Shown here one piece after another: positions 8,648 to 17,207 of a stretch of DNA of 33,228 nucleotides. Origin of the DNA: Phytoplasma sp041276565 (lineage in GTDB: Bacteria > Bacillota_I > Bacilli_A > Acholeplasmatales > Acholeplasmataceae). Each line of letters opens with the position of its first letter. The stretch's first letter is position 1. The stretch is from contig NZ_JBGGGR010000045.1 of the NCBI RefSeq assembly GCF_041276565.1, positions 1 to 33,228 on the forward strand, in the 5' to 3' direction. The notes beneath the pieces were generated by a model. It was not told the DNA's origin and did no database searches. It worked only from the letters and a program-made list of their open reading frames with translations. The position numbers and the translations under genes are program-made.

Positions 8648-10051
8648 ATGATATCTTTTTTGAAAGAAAAAATAAAAAAAATTAGTTTAAACAAAAAAAT
8701 GTTTTTGATGTTATGTTTAATTCTTATTTTAAATATATTGTATTTTGTATATGCTAAAGATTATCCAAATACAGATAAAGAAATAACATTATGGCATCCT
8801 TTTTTAACTTCTTTATTTTTGATAATGGTTTTAGGATTTAGTTTGAATTTTATAGGAAATAAAGTACCTTTTTTAAATAAATTCGGATTAGGTTTTATAC
8901 TTTGTATTTTAGTACCGTCTTATTTAATGTATAGTGACATTTTAGGTAGTTCAGCAAAACATAATATTAATTTTTTTGCTTTTAACAAAAAAGATAAAAT
9001 CTCCCAAGGGATTGATTTTTCTAAAATTTTTATTGTAATCATTGTTTTAAGTAGTATTTTAAGTATAGAATTTAAATTATTAAAAAAAGTTATTTTAAAA
9101 TTTATTTTGTTTTCTTTGTTGTCTGTTTTTATTTCATTTATTGTTGTAGGTTTGTTAGGTTATTTATTAAATTATCGAATTCCTTCAAGTTTGGAAAAAA
9201 CATCAAGAAATTCTTTTATAGATGCTCTTTTTTTTATTTCTTCTCCTTTAACAAATGGAGGTGTTAATTTAGGAGTAGGTGGTTCATCTGGTGGTGCATA
9301 TAAAGACACTTTTGGACAAGATAAAGACGAAAAAATAAAAAGTATTCTTTTAGTTCCTGTAATAATAGCTAGAATATTTAGTATTATTTTATCAGGAATG
9401 TTATATTATTTTTTAGATAAAACTAAATTTAGCGGACAAGGTCAATTACAAAAACAAAAAAAGAATTCTAAAATAATAAAAAATAAAAAAATACCTTTAG
9501 AATATCAAAATATAGGAATAGGTTTATTAATTGTTTTAGGTTTTTATTCTCTTGGAAACATGATTAATCATTTTTTATCAGTGAACCATATTATTAAATT
9601 AGACGACATAGTTTATATAATTATTTTGGCTTTAATAGTTCAATTTTTTGATTTGCTTCCGAAAGAATATAAAAATTATTTATTACAAATAGGGAAAATT
9701 ATGACTGTTAATTTTACGGCTCCTGTTTTGGTTCTTTTAGGTTTAACAACTAATTTCCAGGTTTTAATCGACCATATTGTTGATTATCGTACTATATTAT
9801 TAGTTTTATTTTCTTTATTAACCACTATTTCTTGTTCTTTTCTTTTAGCTTCGTTGTTTAATTTATATCATTTTGAGACATCTTTAGTAGTAGGTATTTC
9901 TTCACATAGTATCGGAAGTACTGGCAATGTAGGAGTTATGACTGTTAGCAATCGAATGGAATTATTATCTTTCGCTATGATAATTACTAGAATTATAGGT
10001 AGTATTGTGTTTATTTTATCTAATTCTTTTGTCAGTACATTTTATTCTTAA
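8648..10051 (+). CDS. citS: 2-hydroxycarboxylate transporter (malate/citrate:cation symporter, 2HCT/CCS family)
   Basis: This 467-residue polytopic protein most likely imports malate or citrate with Na+ or H+. HPFLTSLFLIMVLGFSLNF and the following LNKFGLGFILCILVP are typical of CitS/MleP proteins. The family's two re-entrant-loop signatures appear at 203-212 (NGGVNLGVGG) and 421-428 (SIGSTGNV, a degenerate GGxG). They are followed by VMTVSNRMELLSFAMIITRI at 430-449, which carries the conserved NRM...ITRIIG element with the substrate-binding arginine. About 11 hydrophobic segments are visible and the length is normal. Phytoplasmas lack a TCA cycle and are thought to use malate as a carbon source, so malate is the likelier substrate, but sequence alone does not separate malate from citrate. 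The ATG at 8648 is weakly supported: no strong Shine-Dalgarno is seen. Confidence 0.85.
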   Translation: MISFLKEKIKKISLNKKMFLMLCLILILNILYFVYAKDYPNTDKEITLWHPFLTSLFLIMVLGFSLNFIGNKVPFLNKFGLGFILCILVPSYLMYSDILGSSAKHNINFFAFNKKDKISQGIDFSKIFIVIIVLSSILSIEFKLLKKVILKFILFSLLSVFISFIVVGLLGYLLNYRIPSSLEKTSRNSFIDALFFISSPLTNGGVNLGVGGSSGGAYKDTFGQDKDEKIKSILLVPVIIARIFSIILSGMLYYFLDKTKFSGQGQLQKQKKNSKIIKNKKIPLEYQNIGIGLLIVLGFYSLGNMINHFLSVNHIIKLDDIVYIIILALIVQFFDLLPKEYKNYLLQIGKIMTVNFTAPVLVLLGLTTNFQVLIDHIVDYRTILLVLFSLLTTISCSFLLASLFNLYHFETSLVVGISSHSIGSTGNVGVMTVSNRMELLSFAMIITRIIGSIVFILSNSFVSTFYS

Positions 10052-10076
10052 AAAATATATGGATAAATCTGTTTTA

Positions 10077-10085
10077 TGTTTTAAT
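10077..10085 (+). promoter_or_regulatory. Candidate extended -10 promoter for der
   Basis: TGTTTTAAT (TGnTTTAAT) lies about 67 bases before the der start and fits the extended -10 pattern seen in other upstream regions here. No clear -35. Confidence 0.35.
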
Positions 10086-10151
10086 ATAAATATAGTAAGT
10101 TTTTTTAAAAAAAATTTTTAAATTTATAAATATGAATGGTACGAAACGATT

Positions 10152-11468
10152 ATGAATTTTAAAGTAGCTATTATTGGAAGACCTAATGTTGGGAAATCTA
10201 GTTTATTTAATCGTATTTTAAATAAAAGAATTTCTATTGTTTATGAAGAATCCGGAACAACAAGAGATAATATTTATGCTTTAGGTAGGTGGTTGAATCA
10301 AGATTTTTCTATTATTGACACGGGAGGAATCAATTTCGAAAATGTTCCTTTAGTAAAACAAATAAAATATCAAGTTGAATTAGCTATTCAAGAATGTAAT
10401 TTAATTGTTTGGGTAACTGATGGTCAAAACAGATTAGTAGAAGAAGAATTAGAAATATCTAAGATTATTTATAAAAGTAAAAAAAATACTATTATAGCAG
10501 TAAATAAAATTGATAATATCAATTTAAAAGAAAATATTTATGATTTTTTTTCTTTAGGATTTAAAGATATTATTCCTATTAGTGTTCAACATGGTATCGG
10601 AATCGGACAATTATTAGATAAAATTATTTCTTATTGTCCTCGTGAAAAAACAAATAAAAACGATTCAAAAGAATTAAAATTTTCAATAGTAGGAAGACCT
10701 AATGTTGGTAAATCTACTTTAACAAATACATTATTATCTAAAGAAAGAATGATTGTGTCTGATATTCCAGGGACAACAATAGACTCTGTTGATACTATAT
10801 TCGAAACAGATGATCAAATATATAATATAATAGACACTCCAGGAATTAGAAAAAGAAGTAATTTAAATAATTTAAAAGAAAAATACAGTTTTTTGAGAAC
10901 TTTAGACGCTATTGAAAGAAGCGATATTGTGTGTTTTGTGTTAGACGCAAGTCAAAATATTATCGAACAAGATAGAAATATTGCTGCTTTAATTTTTAAT
11001 TATCAAAAACCTTGTATTATTATTTACAATAAATGGGATTTAGTCAAAACATCTGAAAAAGATATGAAAAAATTTGAAACTATTGTAAAAACAGAATTTA
11101 AATTTTTTAATTATGTTCCTTTAGTGTTTTTGTCAGCTATTAATAAAAAAAGAATTCATACTTTATATCCAGTTTTGAATAAAGTTTTTATTAATTATAA
11201 ACAACAAATATCTACTCATTTATTAAATGATATTTTAAATGAAGCAGTTCATATTAACCCTCCTTCTTTCTTTAATCAAGGAAAAGCTAAATTTTATTAT
11301 TTAAAACAAACAATAACTGAACCGCCTGAATTTTTATGTTTAGTGAATGATCCTAAATTTATTCATTTTTCTTATGAAAGATTTTTAAAAAATCAATTAA
11401 GAGATAATTTAGAATTAACTGGAATTCCGTTAAAAATTAAATTTAGAAAAAAAGAAATCGATTTATAA
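10152..11468 (+). CDS. der: Ribosome-assembly GTPase Der (EngA)
   Basis: Der is the only widespread bacterial GTPase with two tandem G domains. It acts in 50S subunit maturation and is normally essential. The first P-loop is GRPNVGKS at 9-16, with DTGG and NKID motifs following. The second P-loop is GRPNVGKS at 181-188, followed by the switch motif DTPGIRKR and NKWD. The C-terminal roughly 110 residues form the KH-like RNA-binding domain ending in PLKIKFRKKE. The length of 438 is standard and no lesion is seen. No clear Shine-Dalgarno precedes the ATG; the start is fixed by the first G-domain strand MNFKVAIIGRP. A long hairpin downstream ends the transcript, so der appears monocistronic. Confidence 0.97.
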   Translation: MNFKVAIIGRPNVGKSSLFNRILNKRISIVYEESGTTRDNIYALGRWLNQDFSIIDTGGINFENVPLVKQIKYQVELAIQECNLIVWVTDGQNRLVEEELEISKIIYKSKKNTIIAVNKIDNINLKENIYDFFSLGFKDIIPISVQHGIGIGQLLDKIISYCPREKTNKNDSKELKFSIVGRPNVGKSTLTNTLLSKERMIVSDIPGTTIDSVDTIFETDDQIYNIIDTPGIRKRSNLNNLKEKYSFLRTLDAIERSDIVCFVLDASQNIIEQDRNIAALIFNYQKPCIIIYNKWDLVKTSEKDMKKFETIVKTEFKFFNYVPLVFLSAINKKRIHTLYPVLNKVFINYKQQISTHLLNDILNEAVHINPPSFFNQGKAKFYYLKQTITEPPEFLCLVNDPKFIHFSYERFLKNQLRDNLELTGIPLKIKFRKKEIDL

Positions 11469-11522
11469 ATTTAAATATCAAATTAACTAAATAAATTATT
11501 GATAAAATTATTAATAATTTAT

Positions 11523-11568
11523 AAATATTTTGATTCAATTTTTTTTGAATTGAAATATTTATTTTTTT
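11523..11568 (+). terminator. Terminator after der
   Basis: A 16-bp stem with two G-U pairs (11523-11538 with 11545-11560) is followed by a T7 run. It starts 55 bases after the der stop codon. Confidence 0.7.
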
Positions 11569-11666
11569 GAAAGTAATAAAAATCTTTGAAAAAATAATTT
11601 ATTTAGTGATTTATATTAGATAGTAATATTTATATTCAAGAAAATAATTTTGAAATGATTTACTAT

Positions 11667-11728
11667 AAATAAAAAAAATATTTTTTTAATATAAAGTTTT
11701 TTATATCAAAAAAATATTTTTTTTATTT
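11667..11728. terminator. Long perfect hairpin, probable terminator of tRNA-Cys
   Basis: The arms 11667-11687 and 11708-11728 are perfect 21-base inverted repeats made of A and T only. The 20-base loop contains a further ATATAA/TTATAT pairing. It lies 12 bases past the 3' end of the minus-strand tRNA-Cys, the expected place for its terminator. Confidence 0.6.
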
Positions 11729-11739
11729 AAGAAAAATGT

Positions 11740-11813
<74 letters not shown>

Positions 11814-12203
11814 ATATTTTACATTATGAAAATAAAATTTTTAATTCTTTATTATTTCACTTTTGAAATTGAATATTCAATTTTTCATTATATAATTTAT
11901 TTTAATTAATACGAGATTATTTTATTTTATAATTTTATTAAGGAATCTTTTTAAATGTTTTTATATTATTTTTACCAAAAATAAATTATAAACTATAAAA
12001 TATTATAACAAATAAACAAATATAGAAAAAAAATTATTAAAACATAAATCGATTCTATCTAAAAATAAATTAATTTTAAAATAATATTTTTTTCAAAAAA
12101 TGGATTTTTAATTTGAATTATTATTGTTATTACAATTTATAAAAGTAATTTTTTCAAAAAAATATTATTTTATACAATTTTAATTTTTTATGTTAAATTT
12201 TTA

Positions 12204-12212
12204 TGTTAAAAT
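12204..12212 (+). promoter_or_regulatory. Extended -10 element upstream of the tRNA array
   Basis: TGTTAAAAT (TGnTAAAAT) lies 77 bases before tRNA-Glu. It may be a second, upstream promoter of the array. Confidence 0.3.
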
Positions 12213-12246
12213 AAATAATGTGTAGTTTTGAAATATTTTATTTTAT

Positions 12247-12277
12247 TTGTTTTTTTAATATTGCATAATTTTATAAT
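12247..12277 (+). promoter_or_regulatory. Promoter of the Glu-Arg-Pro-Gly tRNA array
   Basis: The -35 TTGTTT (12247-12252) and perfect -10 TATAAT (12272-12277) are spaced 19 bases apart. The predicted transcription start near 12284 is about 5 bases before tRNA-Glu. Confidence 0.6.
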
Positions 12278-12288
12278 TTGAAAATAGA

Positions 12289-12364
12289 GGCCCGTTGGAG
12301 AAACGGTTAACTCACATGCCTTTCACGCATGCATTCACGGGTTCGAATCCCGTACGGGTCACCA
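12289..12364 (+). tRNA. tRNA-Glu (anticodon TTC)
   Basis: A 76-nt cloverleaf with acceptor GGCCCGT/ACGGGTC (one G-U), anticodon loop CTTTCAC (TTC), T arm GGGTTCGAATCCC and encoded CCA. First gene of a four-tRNA array with a promoter directly upstream. Confidence 0.95.
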
Positions 12365-12382
12365 AAATATAAATCCTAAAAA

Positions 12383-12459
12383 GCATCCATAGCTTAATTG
12401 GATATAGCATCTGACTACGGATCAGAAGGTTAGGGGTTCGAGTCCTCTTGGATGCGCCA
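12383..12459 (+). tRNA. tRNA-Arg (anticodon ACG)
   Basis: A 77-nt cloverleaf with acceptor GCATCCA/TGGATGC, anticodon stem TCTGA/TCAGA, loop CTACGGA (ACG) and encoded CCA. The A34 would need TadA deamination to inosine to read all CGN codons. Second gene of the array, 18 bases after tRNA-Glu. Confidence 0.95.
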
Positions 12460-12503
12460 TTTATCTTTTTGAAAACTTAGTATCAATAAAAAAAATAAAA
12501 AAA

Positions 12504-12580
12504 CGGGAAATAGCTTAGCTTGGTATAGCGCCTGGTTTGGGACCAGGAGGTCGCGGGTTCAAATCCTGCTTTCCCGACCA
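12504..12580 (+). tRNA. tRNA-Pro (anticodon TGG)
   Basis: A 77-nt cloverleaf with acceptor CGGGAAA/TTTCCCG, anticodon stem CCTGG/CCAGG, loop TTTGGGA (TGG) and encoded CCA. Third gene of the array. Confidence 0.95.
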
Positions 12581-12600
12581 TTATTAAATCTAAAAAATAA

Positions 12601-12675
12601 GCGAATGTTGTATAATGGTTATTACCCTAGCCTTCCAAGCTAGAGAAGTGGGTTCGATTCCCATCATTCGCTCCA
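12601..12675 (+). tRNA. tRNA-Gly (anticodon TCC)
   Basis: A 75-nt cloverleaf with acceptor GCGAATG/CATTCGC, anticodon stem CTAGC/GCTAG, loop CTTCCAA (TCC), discriminator T and encoded CCA. Last gene of the array; a terminator follows about 150 bases later. Confidence 0.95.
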
Positions 12676-12826
12676 TTAAATTAAACAATTTTTTGTAAAA
12701 ATAATTTAAATCAAAAAAATATTATTTCTAATAGTTATATTTTTGAATTTTTAAATAAATAAAATTGTAATTATTAATATTTTTTTAAATTTTATACTAA
12801 ATCCTAAAACTTAAAAATAATGAAAT

Positions 12827-12857
12827 AAAAAATCAGCTAATAAGTTGATTTTTTTTA
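12827..12857 (+). terminator. Terminator of the tRNA array
   Basis: A 12-bp stem (12827-12838 with 12843-12854, one G-U pair, loop AATA) runs into a T tract. A clear intrinsic terminator. Confidence 0.8.
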
Positions 12858-12965
12858 TTTTTTAAAAAGTTCATTTTTTTATTTTATTTCGGAAACAAAA
12901 TATTAAATTTTAAATTTATTAAAATGTTTTTCTGAAATATATTATTTTTATTTTATTTATTTTTA

Positions 12966-12974
12966 TGTTAAAAT
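12966..12974 (+). promoter_or_regulatory. Extended -10 element in the rplM upstream region
   Basis: TGTTAAAAT (TGnTAAAAT). It shares the pattern with other upstream elements in this window. No clear -35. Confidence 0.35.
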
Positions 12975-13319
12975 AATTTGTATGTATTTTTAAATATTTT
13001 TTTTATTTGTTCTAATTTCGATATTATTCATGAAGAAAATGAGATATTTATCTTGTTTTGAAAACTATGAAATATTTTTTTCTATAAATCAATAGGTTTC
13101 ATATTGTTTTAATGTTATTTTAAAAAACAATTATAAATTTTTTTAAAAAAACAAATTATTTATATAAATTTTATTAATTGAACATTTTAAAAAACAAAAG
13201 TTATTTTATTATCATTGTTTACTTTATTTAAAAAAATATTTTTATTTTTAAATAAATAAAATTTAAATTATAAATATTTTTTTATTTAAATTTTTAATTT
13301 AATTTTTATGTTTTTTTTG

Positions 13320-13325
13320 TATAAT
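13320..13325 (+). promoter_or_regulatory. Candidate -10 of the rplM-rpsI promoter
   Basis: Perfect TATAAT 120 bases before rplM, preceded by a T-rich stretch without a good -35. Confidence 0.4.
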
Positions 13326-13382
13326 AATTGTACTTAGCTTTAATTTTTTTTAATATTTTTTTGATAATTTTGCAAAAATCCA

Positions 13383-13420
13383 AATAATTTAATTTTTAAT
13401 TGTATTAAAATTAAATTATT
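13383..13420 (+). promoter_or_regulatory. Hairpin in the rplM leader
   Basis: A 17-bp stem with one bulged T (13383-13400 with 13404-13420, loop TGT) ends 25 bases before the rplM start, adjacent to its ribosome site. There is no following T run, so it is not a standard terminator. It may be an autoregulatory L13 leader structure, which is known in some Firmicutes; the match to that class was not tested. Confidence 0.4.
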
Positions 13421-13445
13421 CTATGATAGGAAATATTATATATTC

Positions 13446-13916
13446 ATGGAAAATATTTTAGTTCGAAAAGAAAATCCAAAATTTAACAATAAAACTTTTT
13501 CTTTTAATCAAAAAGAAGTAGTTAAAAAATGGTATTTAGTGGATGTTAAAGGTAAAACATTAGGAAGATGCGCGACTATAATTGCTTCTATTTTAAAAGG
13601 CAAAAATAAGACTTCTTATACTCCTAATATTGATAATGGCGATTATGTTGCTGTTATAAATGCTTCCAAAATCAATTTATCAGGCAAAAAATGGAAACAA
13701 AAATTTTACTATAAACATTCAGGTTACCCTGGTGGTTTGTCTAAGATAAGTGCTTTAGAAATGATGCAAAAATTTCCTACTCGTGTGGTAGAAAAAGCTA
13801 TTTTAGGTATGTTACCACATACTAAATTAGGTCGTCAAATGCGTAAAAAATTATTTGTTTATGCTAACGAAACACATAGACATGAATCACAAAAACCACA
13901 AATTGTAGAGGTATAA
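13446..13916 (+). CDS. rplM: 50S ribosomal protein L13
   Basis: L13 is an early 50S assembly protein. The core from about residue 28 (KKWYLVDVKGKTLGRCAT) matches the family, with HSGYPGGL, GMLPHTKLGRQM and VYANETHRHESQKPQ downstream. At 156 residues it is slightly long: the N-terminus carries about 14 more residues than in Bacillus (ENILVRKENPKFNN), beginning with the ATG at 13446 that follows an ATAGGAA ribosome site. rpsI follows after 7 bases, the conserved L13-S9 pair. Confidence 0.97.
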   Translation: MENILVRKENPKFNNKTFSFNQKEVVKKWYLVDVKGKTLGRCATIIASILKGKNKTSYTPNIDNGDYVAVINASKINLSGKKWKQKFYYKHSGYPGGLSKISALEMMQKFPTRVVEKAILGMLPHTKLGRQMRKKLFVYANETHRHESQKPQIVEV

Positions 13917-13923
13917 TTATAAA

Positions 13924-14316
13924 ATGAATAAAACGCAATATTTTGGTTTGGGTAGACGTAAAAGTTCAGTCGCTAGAGTGATTTTAATTGAAGGTACAGG
14001 GAATATAACAATTAATAAAAGAGATTTTGTTAATTATATTCCTTTTAAAGAAATACGTCTTGAAACTATTAAACCTTTAAATTTAACTAAAACTTTAGAA
14101 AAATATGATGTTATAGCTAATGTTAATGGCGGAGGCTTAACAGCTCAATCAGGAGCTATTCGTTTAGGAATCGCTAGATCTTTATTAGAAGTAGAACCAA
14201 GTTTAAGAATTATTTTAAAAAAAGCTAGTTTATTAACAAGAGATGCTCGTTGTGTAGAACGTAAAAAATATGGTTTAAAAAAAGCTCGTCGTGCACCTCA
14301 ATTTTCTAAACGTTAA
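13924..14316 (+). CDS. rpsI: 30S ribosomal protein S9
   Basis: S9 contacts P-site tRNA with its basic C-terminal tail. GLGRRKSSVARV at 8-19, NGGGLTAQSGAIRLGIARSL and the terminal KKARRAPQFSKR are diagnostic. The 130-residue length is standard and the C-terminal SKR that contacts tRNA is intact. It is co-transcribed with rplM and followed by a terminator. Confidence 0.98.
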   Translation: MNKTQYFGLGRRKSSVARVILIEGTGNITINKRDFVNYIPFKEIRLETIKPLNLTKTLEKYDVIANVNGGGLTAQSGAIRLGIARSLLEVEPSLRIILKKASLLTRDARCVERKKYGLKKARRAPQFSKR

Positions 14317-14343
14317 TTTTTTAATATTTTTTGATTCATTTTG

Positions 14344-14377
14344 AAAAGAGTCTTTTTTATAAAAAAGGCTCTTTTTT
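14344..14377 (+). terminator. Terminator after rpsI
   Basis: A 15-bp stem AAAAGAGTC... with its complement (14344-14358 with 14361-14375, one G-U pair) ends in T6. It closes the rplM-rpsI operon. Confidence 0.85.
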
Positions 14378-14434
14378 ATTATTATTTTGGAATGATTTTA
14401 TTAGGATATATTTTTTTTAGGTGATACATAATAT

Positions 14435-15775
14435 ATGAAAGATATAAGATTACGTTATGCACCGAGTCCTACTGGTTTTTTACATATCGGAAATGCTCGA
14501 ACTGCTTTATTTAATTATTTATTTGCTCGTCGTTATAAAGGAAAATTTATTATTAGAATTGAAGATACTGATTTAAAAAGAAATGTAGCAAATAGCGAAA
14601 GTACTCAATTAGAACAATTAAAGTGGTTAGGTATTCAATGGGACGAAGGACCTGATATTTCAGGATCTTTTGGACCTTACAAACAATCCGAAAGATTATC
14701 TATTTATCAAGAATATACTGAAATTTTATTAAAAAAAAATTTAGCTTATAAAGAATTTCAAAAAGATACTGATAAATATGTTGTTCGTTTTAAAGTTCCT
14801 TCTAATGTTGTTTATCAATTCGATGATATGATCAGAGGTAAAGTGAGTTTCGAAAGCTCTAATATTGAAGATTGGATCATTATGAAAGAAAATCATTTTC
14901 CGACTTATAATTTTTCTGTAGCTGTTGATGATCATTTGATGAAAATTTCTCATATATTAAGAGGTGAGGAACATATAACAAATACTCCTAAACAAATTAT
15001 GATTTATCAGTCTTTTGGTTGGGAAATTCCCATTTTTGGTCATATATCCTTAATTTTAAATAATGATAAAAAAAAATTAAGCAAAAGAGACAACGATAAT
15101 TTTCAATTTATTTCTAAATATATTTCTTTAGGTTATTTACCTCAAGCTTTATTTAATTTTTTATCTCTTTTAGGTTTTTCTCCTAATTCGAATAAAACCA
15201 TCTTTTCACCTCAAGAAATGATTTCTTTATTTGATCCTAAAAGGATTGTTTCTGCACCAGCTATTTTCGATGATAAAAAATTATTATTCATTAACAATCA
15301 ATATTTAAAAAAAATGTCTGTATCTGATTTATTAGAAAAATCTAAAAACTTTTTTATTAAAAGAAACATTTTTTTAGAAAACGAAAAATTAGAAAAAATA
15401 ATTTTCTTATTCAAAAGTAGAATTGATTATATTGAAGAAATAACTGAATTATATATAATTTTTTTTGTTGATGAAAAACTAGAAGAAGAAACAATTGCTT
15501 TTTTTCAAGATAAAAAAAATTGGCATTTTATTCCTATATTGAACGATTTATTTTCGTCTTTATCTGAAAAAGATTTTCATTTGGATTCGATTCAAAATAT
15601 TATTGAAAAATTCAGTAAATCAACTAATTTAAAAGGAAAAGAACTTTTTTCTACTGTTAGAGCCGTTTGTACTAGAAAATTACATGGTCCTTCTTTGAAT
15701 ATTTATTTAGAATTATTAGGAAAAAGAAAAATTTTAGAAAACATTCAAAAAAATTTAGATATGATATCTAAATAA
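14435..15775 (+). CDS. gltX: Glutamyl-tRNA synthetase
   Basis: This class I synthetase charges tRNA-Glu, whose gene lies 2 kb upstream. In bacteria lacking GlnRS it usually also mischarges tRNA-Gln for the GatCAB amidotransferase. The signature HIGN is at 17-20 inside RYAPSPTGFLHIGN and the KMSKS-equivalent KLSKR is at 214-218. RGEEHITNTPKQIM marks the catalytic core. The length of 446 is somewhat below the usual 470-490, mainly through a shorter anticodon-binding region. An AGGTGA site precedes the ATG. It begins the gltX-cysS block found in Bacillus, where cysE lies between them; cysE is missing here. Confidence 0.97.
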   Translation: MKDIRLRYAPSPTGFLHIGNARTALFNYLFARRYKGKFIIRIEDTDLKRNVANSESTQLEQLKWLGIQWDEGPDISGSFGPYKQSERLSIYQEYTEILLKKNLAYKEFQKDTDKYVVRFKVPSNVVYQFDDMIRGKVSFESSNIEDWIIMKENHFPTYNFSVAVDDHLMKISHILRGEEHITNTPKQIMIYQSFGWEIPIFGHISLILNNDKKKLSKRDNDNFQFISKYISLGYLPQALFNFLSLLGFSPNSNKTIFSPQEMISLFDPKRIVSAPAIFDDKKLLFINNQYLKKMSVSDLLEKSKNFFIKRNIFLENEKLEKIIFLFKSRIDYIEEITELYIIFFVDEKLEEETIAFFQDKKNWHFIPILNDLFSSLSEKDFHLDSIQNIIEKFSKSTNLKGKELFSTVRAVCTRKLHGPSLNIYLELLGKRKILENIQKNLDMISK

Positions 15776-15825
15776 ATATTTTTTTTGTATTTAAAAAATC
15801 GTTTATGATATAAAAAAAGGAATTT

Positions 15826-17142
15826 ATGTTAAAAATTTATAATTCTTTAATAGATAAAAAAGAAAAATTTTATTCTGTAGAAAGTAAAAAAGTTAATATG
15901 TATGTTTGTGGTCCTACAGTTTATGATCATTTACATATAGGAAATATAAGACCGTTAATTTTTTTTGATTTAGTGAAAAAATATTTTTCACTTTCAGGAT
16001 TCGAAGCTTATTTAGTAGTTAATATTACAGATATCGATGATAAAATAATAAAAAAAGCTTTAGACAGTGGATCATCTGAAAGACAAATATCTCAACAATA
16101 TATTCATTATTTTTTTGATTTATTGTCTGAATTAGAAATAAAAAACATCGACAAATATCCTTCAGTGACTCAATATATGGATCAAATTATTTCTTTTATA
16201 GGTAAATTAATTGAAAAAGGATATACATACGAATTACCAGAAGGAATTTATTTTAAAACAGATTTAATTTCTTCTTACGGTTCTTTAAGTAATCAAAATT
16301 TAAAAAAACTACAAAAAAATGTCAGAAAAACAATAGATTCACAAAAACAAAATACAGAAGATTTTGTTTTATGGAAAAAAACTGAAGACGGAATTAAATA
16401 CGAAAGTCCTTGGTTTTACGGAAGACCAGGTTGGCATACTGAATGTGTGACAATGATTCAAGAAATTTTTCAAAATACAATAGATATTCACGGTGGTGGA
16501 AACGATTTAAAATTTCCTCATCATGAAAACGAACAATCTCAATTTTTCGCTATGAATAAAAAAAACATCTCAAATTTTTTTATGCATGTTGGACGTGTTG
16601 ATTATCAAAACGATAAAATGAGTAAATCTTTAAGGAATGTTGTCTTAGCTAAAGATTTGTTAGAAAAATTCGGTCCTAATGTTATTAAATTATTTTTTTT
16701 ATATCATAATTATATGCAACCTATTGAATACAGTGATAAATTAATGCAAAATTTTAAAATTAAATATGATAAAATTATTTATACTTTAAATAAAATTAAT
16801 TTTAAATTAATTTTAAATAAAATTAATAGTCAACAAAAAGATTCTTTTTATATTCAACAATTTTTTTCATTAATGTCTAATAATTTTGATACTCCAAATA
16901 TTTTTACTATGTTGGAAGAATTATTAAAAAAAATAAATAAAACTTTAGAATTACACGAGTTAGCAAAATTACAAAATACATTCCTTTATTTATTAGAATG
17001 TTTAAATATTTTTGTTACTTTAAAAGATATCACAAGTAAACATATTGAAATTTATAATTCATGGGAAAAAGCAAAACAAAATAGAGATTTTGAAGAATCT
17101 GATTTTTTAAGAAATATTTTACAAAAAGAACAATTAATTTAA
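15826..17142 (+). CDS. cysS: Cysteinyl-tRNA synthetase
   Basis: It charges tRNA-Cys. MYVCGPTVYDHLHIGNIRP contains zinc ligand Cys28 and HIGN 37-40. The other zinc ligands fall where expected: Cys207 (HTEC), His232 and Glu236 (PHHENE). KMSKS is at 264-268. The length of 438 is slightly short for the family (about 460), reflecting a reduced C-terminal domain. AAAAAGG lies close to the ATG. It follows gltX by 50 bases. Confidence 0.98.
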   Translation: MLKIYNSLIDKKEKFYSVESKKVNMYVCGPTVYDHLHIGNIRPLIFFDLVKKYFSLSGFEAYLVVNITDIDDKIIKKALDSGSSERQISQQYIHYFFDLLSELEIKNIDKYPSVTQYMDQIISFIGKLIEKGYTYELPEGIYFKTDLISSYGSLSNQNLKKLQKNVRKTIDSQKQNTEDFVLWKKTEDGIKYESPWFYGRPGWHTECVTMIQEIFQNTIDIHGGGNDLKFPHHENEQSQFFAMNKKNISNFFMHVGRVDYQNDKMSKSLRNVVLAKDLLEKFGPNVIKLFFLYHNYMQPIEYSDKLMQNFKIKYDKIIYTLNKINFKLILNKINSQQKDSFYIQQFFSLMSNNFDTPNIFTMLEELLKKINKTLELHELAKLQNTFLYLLECLNIFVTLKDITSKHIEIYNSWEKAKQNRDFEESDFLRNILQKEQLI

Positions 17143-17207
17143 TTAATAAATATTGAAAAGAATTTTATAATAAAAAAATATTAGATAAAAACGGTATATA
17201 AAATGAT

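Larger units (their letters stand above)
11814..12288. other. Divergent intergenic region between tRNA-Cys and the tRNA-Glu array
   Basis: No gene is visible. It must hold promoters for tRNA-Cys (minus strand; CATAAT at 11828-11823 is a possible -10) and for the plus-strand array. TATGTTAAA occurs twice (12189-12197 and 12202-12210), the second within an extended -10 match. The rest is A/T-rich sequence. Confidence 0.4.
12858..13445. other. Long leader/intergenic region before rplM
   Basis: 588 bases without a convincing gene. It holds an extended -10 match at 12966-12974, a TATAAT at 13320-13325, a 22-codon ATG frame at 13030-13098 with no ribosome site, a TATGAAA/TTTCATA pairing near 13070-13105, and a hairpin at 13383-13420 just before rplM. 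If transcription starts near 12980, the rplM transcript has a leader of about 460 nt. Confidence 0.4.

Noticed and set aside
14378..14434. T-box leaders before gltX or cysS
   Set aside because: The gaps (57 and 50 bases) are too short for a T-box and contain no conserved T-box sequence.
14741..14953. Antisense frame of 70 codons within gltX
   Set aside because: It lies wholly inside a well-supported synthetase gene, has no ribosome site and no recognisable motif.
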